Positions 60,278 to 64,000 of a stretch of DNA of 64,000 bases are shown in pieces. Position 1 is the stretch's first letter. Each line of letters opens with the position of its first letter. Source of the stretch: Bradyrhizobium sp. BRP22 (lineage in GTDB: Bacteria > Pseudomonadota > Alphaproteobacteria > Rhizobiales > Xanthobacteraceae); NCBI RefSeq assembly GCF_020194175.1, contig NZ_JADYVX010000026.1:62001-126000 (forward strand), read 5' to 3'. The translations under genes were made by a program, and so were the position numbers. Under the pieces are notes generated by a model. That model did no database searches and was not told the DNA's origin. It was given only the letters and a program-made list of their open reading frames with translations.

Positions 60278-62593
60278 TTATGCCGCCGCCCGCAGCCTTG
60301 CCGCGCAGACGTCGCGGGGCAGGGCGATGCGGACCACGGTGCCGACGCCGAGCTTCGAGCGCAGCTTCATCGAGCCGCCGTGCAGGCTGGTCAGCGAGCG
60401 TGCGATCGCAAGGCCGAGGCCCGAGCCCTGATAGGTCTTGGTGAGCTGGCTCTCGACCTGCTCGAACGGCTTGCCGAGGCGCTGCAGCGAGTCCGGTGCG
60501 ATGCCGATGCCGGTGTCGGCGATCAGCATCACGATGCGATCGTCCAGCACCTGGCTGCGCACGATCACGCGGCCATTGTCGGGCGTGAACTTCACGGCGT
60601 TGGAGAGCAGGTTGACGATGATCTGCTTGATCGCGCGGCGATCGGCCACCACGGGAATCGTGCTCCCGATGTCGGCATCGAGCGTCAGGTTCTTGACCTG
60701 CGCGCGTCCGGACACCACGCGCAGCGATTCCGCGAGCGTCCGCGACAGGTCGAGCGGCTCGAGGTCGAGCTTCATGCGTCCGGCCTCGATCTTCGACATG
60801 TCGAGGATATCGTTGATGACGTCGAGCAGATATTTGCCGCTGGTGAGGATGTCGTGGCAATATTCCTGGTACTTGTCCGAGCCGAGCGCGCCGAACATGC
60901 CGCTGCCCATGATCTCGGAGAAGCCGATGATTGCGTTTAGCGGCGTGCGCAGTTCGTGACTCATGTTGGCGAGGAATTTCGACTTGGCGGCGTTGGCTTC
61001 TTCGGCGCGGGTCTTCTCCTGCGAGTATTTCTCGGCGAGGTCGGCGAGCTCGATCGCCTGCCGCTCGAGTTCGGTCTGCGAGCGCTTCAGATCGACGACG
61101 GTGGCGCGCAGGCGCAGGTCGTTGTCGACCAGCTTCTGCTCATGCGCCTTGATGCGGGTGATGTCGGTGCCGACGGAGACATAGCCGCCGTCCTTGGTGC
61201 GGCGCTCCGAGATGTGCAGCCACTTTCCGTCCTCGAGCTGCGCCTCGAAGGTGCGCGCGCCCGGCATCGGCACGCCGGCCTCGTGCAGGCGGGTGCGCAC
61301 CTCGGGCATGCTGCCGACCTCGATCACGGTCTCGTAGGAGGTGCCGGGAGCAACGGCCGAATCCGGCAGCTTGTGCAGGCGCTGGAAGTGCGAGTTGCAG
61401 AGCACAAGGCGGTCCTCGGCATCCCAGAGCACGAAGGCTTCCGGAATGGTCTCGATGGCGTCGCGCAGTCGCAGGTCCGCTTCCACGGTCTTCTCGGCGA
61501 GGCTCTTCTGCTCGGTGATGTCGACCGCAATTCCGATCAGGTGCAGGCCGCCATCGGCCGCGGTGAGGCTGAGCTCGCAGCGCACGCGCAGCCAGATCCA
61601 GTGGCCCTCGGTGTGCTGCATGCGGAACGACTGGTCGATGTGATCGATCTTGCCGGAGATGAGCTGGTCGGCAATGTCGAACAGATCGATGTCGTCGGAT
61701 TTCACCAGCGCGTTGACCTCGCCGAAGGTCAGGAGGTCGTTGCGCGATTCGAGGCCGAGCAGGGTGAACATCGACTGCGACCAGAAGATGCGGCCGCGCG
61801 AGAGGTCCCAGTCCCACAACCCGCAGCGGCCGCGGTTGAGCGCAGTGTCGATCCGGCCGCGGACGGCGTCATTGATGAGATCGCCCTCGCGGGCGCGGGT
61901 CGACTGCCAGTGGAAGGCGAAGCCGAGGATGAGCACGACGAAGCCCGTGGTCGCCGAGAGCGTCACCGAGAGCGCGGCGTCCGATCCCCAGATCGGCTCG
62001 TTGGTCTCCTGGATCACGATCACGCGGCCGGGCAGCGATTTCACCGGGACCGAGATTGCCAGCGCGCTGTCGCCATTCGGCAGGATCATGTCGGTGAGGA
62101 TGCCCTGCTGGCTGGGCGCGGCGAGCAGTTGCGCGGTGGAGACGATATCGAGCACCCGGTCGTTCTCGCCGAACGCATCGATCGGGGCGCGGGCGAGCAC
62201 GCGGTGATCGGCGCTGGTGACGATGACATGGCGGCCCCGGGCGATGCCCCAGGACGGAATCAGATCGGCCAGCAGGCCCTGCAACTGCTCGATATTGCCG
62301 AGGCGCTCGCGGCGGCTCGACGTCAGGCGATCGAGCCGCTCGGCCAGGATATCGGAGAGGGCGGCGAGATCGCGCTTCAGGGCGGAGCGCTTCTGCCGGT
62401 TCTGGTCGACCACCTGGACGAAGGCGCCAAGACAGATCGTGATCAGGAAGGCGATGATGAGCGTGGGCACGGCCCGGCGCAGCGCAGGCTCGGCGGTCAA
62501 GAGCCTGTGGTAGTCTGGTTTCGCGATCGATTGCGCCAATCCCTTGATCGAATCGGATTGGACGCACGCGTTCGCCGCATGCGCACGCGCCAT
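60278..62593 (-). CDS. PAS-domain histidine kinase, PleC/DivJ-like
   Basis: A 771-residue inner-membrane hybrid-free kinase. TM1 (about 43-62) and TM2 (about 210-230) flank a periplasmic sensor. Two PAS domains follow (about 250-365 and 375-490), then a coiled coil. The H-box His546 is in LANMSHELRTPLNAIIGFSE, with GMFGALGSDKYQEYCHDI after it, characteristic of the PleC/DivJ/PdhS group. ATPase: NLLSNAVKFTP, DTGIGIAP, GSGLGLAI. The upstream region has several GANTC sites, in line with cell-cycle control. No regulator is adjacent; DivK/PleD-type partners would be elsewhere. Confidence 0.9.
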   Translation of the reverse strand: MARAHAANACVQSDSIKGLAQSIAKPDYHRLLTAEPALRRAVPTLIIAFLITICLGAFVQVVDQNRQKRSALKRDLAALSDILAERLDRLTSSRRERLGNIEQLQGLLADLIPSWGIARGRHVIVTSADHRVLARAPIDAFGENDRVLDIVSTAQLLAAPSQQGILTDMILPNGDSALAISVPVKSLPGRVIVIQETNEPIWGSDAALSVTLSATTGFVVLILGFAFHWQSTRAREGDLINDAVRGRIDTALNRGRCGLWDWDLSRGRIFWSQSMFTLLGLESRNDLLTFGEVNALVKSDDIDLFDIADQLISGKIDHIDQSFRMQHTEGHWIWLRVRCELSLTAADGGLHLIGIAVDITEQKSLAEKTVEADLRLRDAIETIPEAFVLWDAEDRLVLCNSHFQRLHKLPDSAVAPGTSYETVIEVGSMPEVRTRLHEAGVPMPGARTFEAQLEDGKWLHISERRTKDGGYVSVGTDITRIKAHEQKLVDNDLRLRATVVDLKRSQTELERQAIELADLAEKYSQEKTRAEEANAAKSKFLANMSHELRTPLNAIIGFSEIMGSGMFGALGSDKYQEYCHDILTSGKYLLDVINDILDMSKIEAGRMKLDLEPLDLSRTLAESLRVVSGRAQVKNLTLDADIGSTIPVVADRRAIKQIIVNLLSNAVKFTPDNGRVIVRSQVLDDRIVMLIADTGIGIAPDSLQRLGKPFEQVESQLTKTYQGSGLGLAIARSLTSLHGGSMKLRSKLGVGTVVRIALPRDVCAARLRAAA

Positions 62594-62762
62594 GCCCTAG
62601 ACCCCCACCGCAATCTGATTTGCACACAGTCGGAAGCCAACCCCACGTTGCTCCCGAATCAATACGATTTGAATCCAGTTTTTCCGGCGTGTCGAGAGTC
62701 AACGATTCGTTAATGCGAAATAATTCTTGTCCAAGAGAGAAACGAGGCATGCAAATCGAGTC
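62550..62762 (-). promoter_or_regulatory. GANTC cluster and CtrA-like site upstream of kinase
   Basis: Six GANTC sites lie at 62550, 62656, 62671, 62696, 62704 and 62758 (start positions), four within 53 bp. TTAA-N7-TAAT at 62710-62724 is a near match to the CtrA box. GANTC is the target of CcrM, and methylation of such sites with GcrA/CtrA times alphaproteobacterial cell-cycle genes (established). The region is otherwise the 192-bp gap before the kinase. Confidence 0.55.
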
Positions 62763-62785
62763 CGAAACGAGAACGTCGCGGTTTC

Positions 62786-64000
62786 CTACGGCCGCGACGG
62801 CTCGGCGTGACTGATGACGCGCTTGATGGTGGGGAAGGCGCGTCGCAGGGCGCGCTCGATCTCGTCGACGCCCTCATGCACCTTGATGACGCTCATCGAC
62901 GGTGCGGCACGGCAGTGGAAGTTGACGATCTCGCCGGCGTCGGAGTCGCGGACGCGCACATTGTGGATGTCATGAATCGGGCCGTCAGCGGCAAAGCGCG
63001 TCAGCGCCTCCCTGATGGTTTCGACCCGACCGGGCGCGGCGTCGCTGCCCCACGGGAGTTCCGGCTCGAGCGGCTCGATATGGGTGTCGACCTCGACGTC
63101 CTCGCCGAAGTCCGCGCGGATCGCGCGCTCGAGATCGTGGGCAATGGCATGGGCCGCGGTGAGCTCCATCTCGCCGTCGACCTCGAGGTCGATGCTGACG
63201 ATCAGCTTCTCGCCGAGCGCGTGGACGGTGACGTGATGGATGGCAAGCCCGGAATTGCGCGCGATCACCATGATGCGCTCGCGCACGCTCTCATTGTCGC
63301 GCGCGACCGGCACCGCGGTGAAGGTGAGGTCGGCATCGCCAAGCACGCCGGTGACCGCGGCCTGGGCCCTGCGCTTGATGTCTTCGACCCGGTCGATCGG
63401 AGTGGTGCGCGGCACCTTGGCGATCGCATCGATGAAATAGGTCGGGCCGACCATCCGCACGCGCAGCCGCTCGACATCGATGACGCCGGACACGTTCCGG
63501 ATCGCTGCGATCGCCTGCTCCATCGCGCCTTCCGGCGCGCGGTCAACGAGGGTCTCCACGGTCGAGCGCGCCATCCGTAGGCCGAGCAGTGCGATCATGA
63601 CGGCAACGGCGATCGCCGCCGCGGCATCGCCCCACCAGAAGCCGAGAGCGGTGAGCACGAGGCCGATGATGACGGCGAAGGAGTCCATCACGTCGGAAGC
63701 GAAATGCAGCGCATCGGCTGCCAGCGCCTGGCTCTTGGTGTCGCGCGCGGCGCGATGCAGCGCCCGTGCCCGCCACAGATTGACGAGGATGTCGACGATG
63801 AGGACCACGAAGGGGATCGCCGAGATCGTCGGTGGCGCAGCGCCTTCGCTCAGCCGGCTATAGGCCTCGACCAGGATGCCGCCCGCGAGCACGTAAAGCA
63901 GGGCGATGACGCCGAGCGCGGAGATGCTCTCGAGCTTGCCATGGCCATAGTGATGCTCCTGGTCCGCCGGCCGATCGGACACCCGCACCACGGCCCAGGT
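62786..64000 (-). CDS. Cation diffusion facilitator (partial, 5' end missing)
   Basis: At least 404 residues of a CDF family metal/proton antiporter; its start lies beyond the right edge. Visible parts are HHYGHGKLES (loop after TM2), TM helices, and the metal site HFASDVMDS in TM5, where His and Asp pair with residues upstream. The C-terminal region is longer than usual, with a duplicated cytoplasmic domain (one around DVERLRVRMVGPTYFIDA, another around IHDIHNVRVRDSDAGEIVNF). Substrates could be Zn, Fe or Mn. Confidence 0.88.
   Translation of the reverse strand, partial: TWAVVRVSDRPADQEHHYGHGKLESISALGVIALLYVLAGGILVEAYSRLSEGAAPPTISAIPFVVLIVDILVNLWRARALHRAARDTKSQALAADALHFASDVMDSFAVIIGLVLTALGFWWGDAAAAIAVAVMIALLGLRMARSTVETLVDRAPEGAMEQAIAAIRNVSGVIDVERLRVRMVGPTYFIDAIAKVPRTTPIDRVEDIKRRAQAAVTGVLGDADLTFTAVPVARDNESVRERIMVIARNSGLAIHHVTVHALGEKLIVSIDLEVDGEMELTAAHAIAHDLERAIRADFGEDVEVDTHIEPLEPELPWGSDAAPGRVETIREALTRFAADGPIHDIHNVRVRDSDAGEIVNFHCRAAPSMSVIKVHEGVDEIERALRRAFPTIKRVISHAEPSRP

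Noticed and set aside
60956..62713. A 585-codon frame antisense to the PAS kinase
   Set aside because: It covers the kinase and its promoter, has no domain and shows typical shadow composition.

Overview
The window looks like chromosomal DNA of an alphaproteobacterium of the Bradyrhizobium/Nitrobacteraceae type. The grounds are high GC throughout, a Bradyrhizobium-style porin, frequent GTG/TTG starts, several families of palindromic intergenic repeats known from that group, and gene order shared with rhizobia (cycHJKL/ccmIEFH, then degP, a response regulator/kinase pair and glnE). Species assignment is inference from memory, not from a search. No rRNA, tRNA, CRISPR array, prophage or intact insertion sequence was seen.

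Layout. 0-4.4 kb: a split DUF1254/DUF1214 pair, a class A penicillin-binding protein and a YcgN-type cysteine-cluster protein. 4.5-13.3 kb: a DHA2-type MFS exporter, a 1-kb zone packed with palindromic repeats, a secreted TPR-CHAT (caspase-like) protein, a double-hotdog thioesterase and a ThDP enzyme. 13.6-18.1 kb: a porin, an orphan Flp pilin, Ku and several small proteins. 18.2-31.4 kb: nucleotide-sugar genes (UDP-glucuronate epimerase, UDP-glucose dehydrogenase, RfbB, RfbA, GalE). These are interspersed with an autoregulated ArsR/VOC pair, an exported NPP-type phosphodiesterase, a PPP-type phosphatase, a VanZ-like protein and small proteins.

31.6-49.3 kb is an envelope/regulatory block. 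It holds a FeuP/FeuQ-like two-component system, cytochrome c maturation ccmIEFH, a chemoreceptor, a DegP/HtrA protease, a second two-component system and glnE. In the second two-component system a degraded HigBA toxin-antitoxin segment lies between regulator and kinase, and it is bounded by an imperfect 24-bp duplication that spans the regulator's end and the kinase's start. 49.3-56.5 kb is a complete NAD-dependent molybdenum formate dehydrogenase operon (fdsGBA-fdhD-fdsD) with a divergent LysR regulator and a clear palindromic operator candidate. 56.6-60.3 kb is opgGH for periplasmic glucans. 60.3-64 kb holds a PleC/DivJ-type PAS histidine kinase whose upstream region carries an unusual cluster of GANTC (CcrM) sites, then a cation diffusion facilitator cut by the window edge.

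How it fits together. Much of the window serves the cell envelope: peptidoglycan synthesis, porin, surface polysaccharide precursors, periplasmic glucans, periplasmic proteolysis, cytochrome c assembly and envelope-sensing kinases. The formate dehydrogenase adds lithotrophic or C1-derived NADH. The least conventional items are the exported TPR-CHAT protein, the toxin-dead HigBA insertion, a probably leaderless ArsR gene with its operator in the promoter spacer, and the GANTC cluster.
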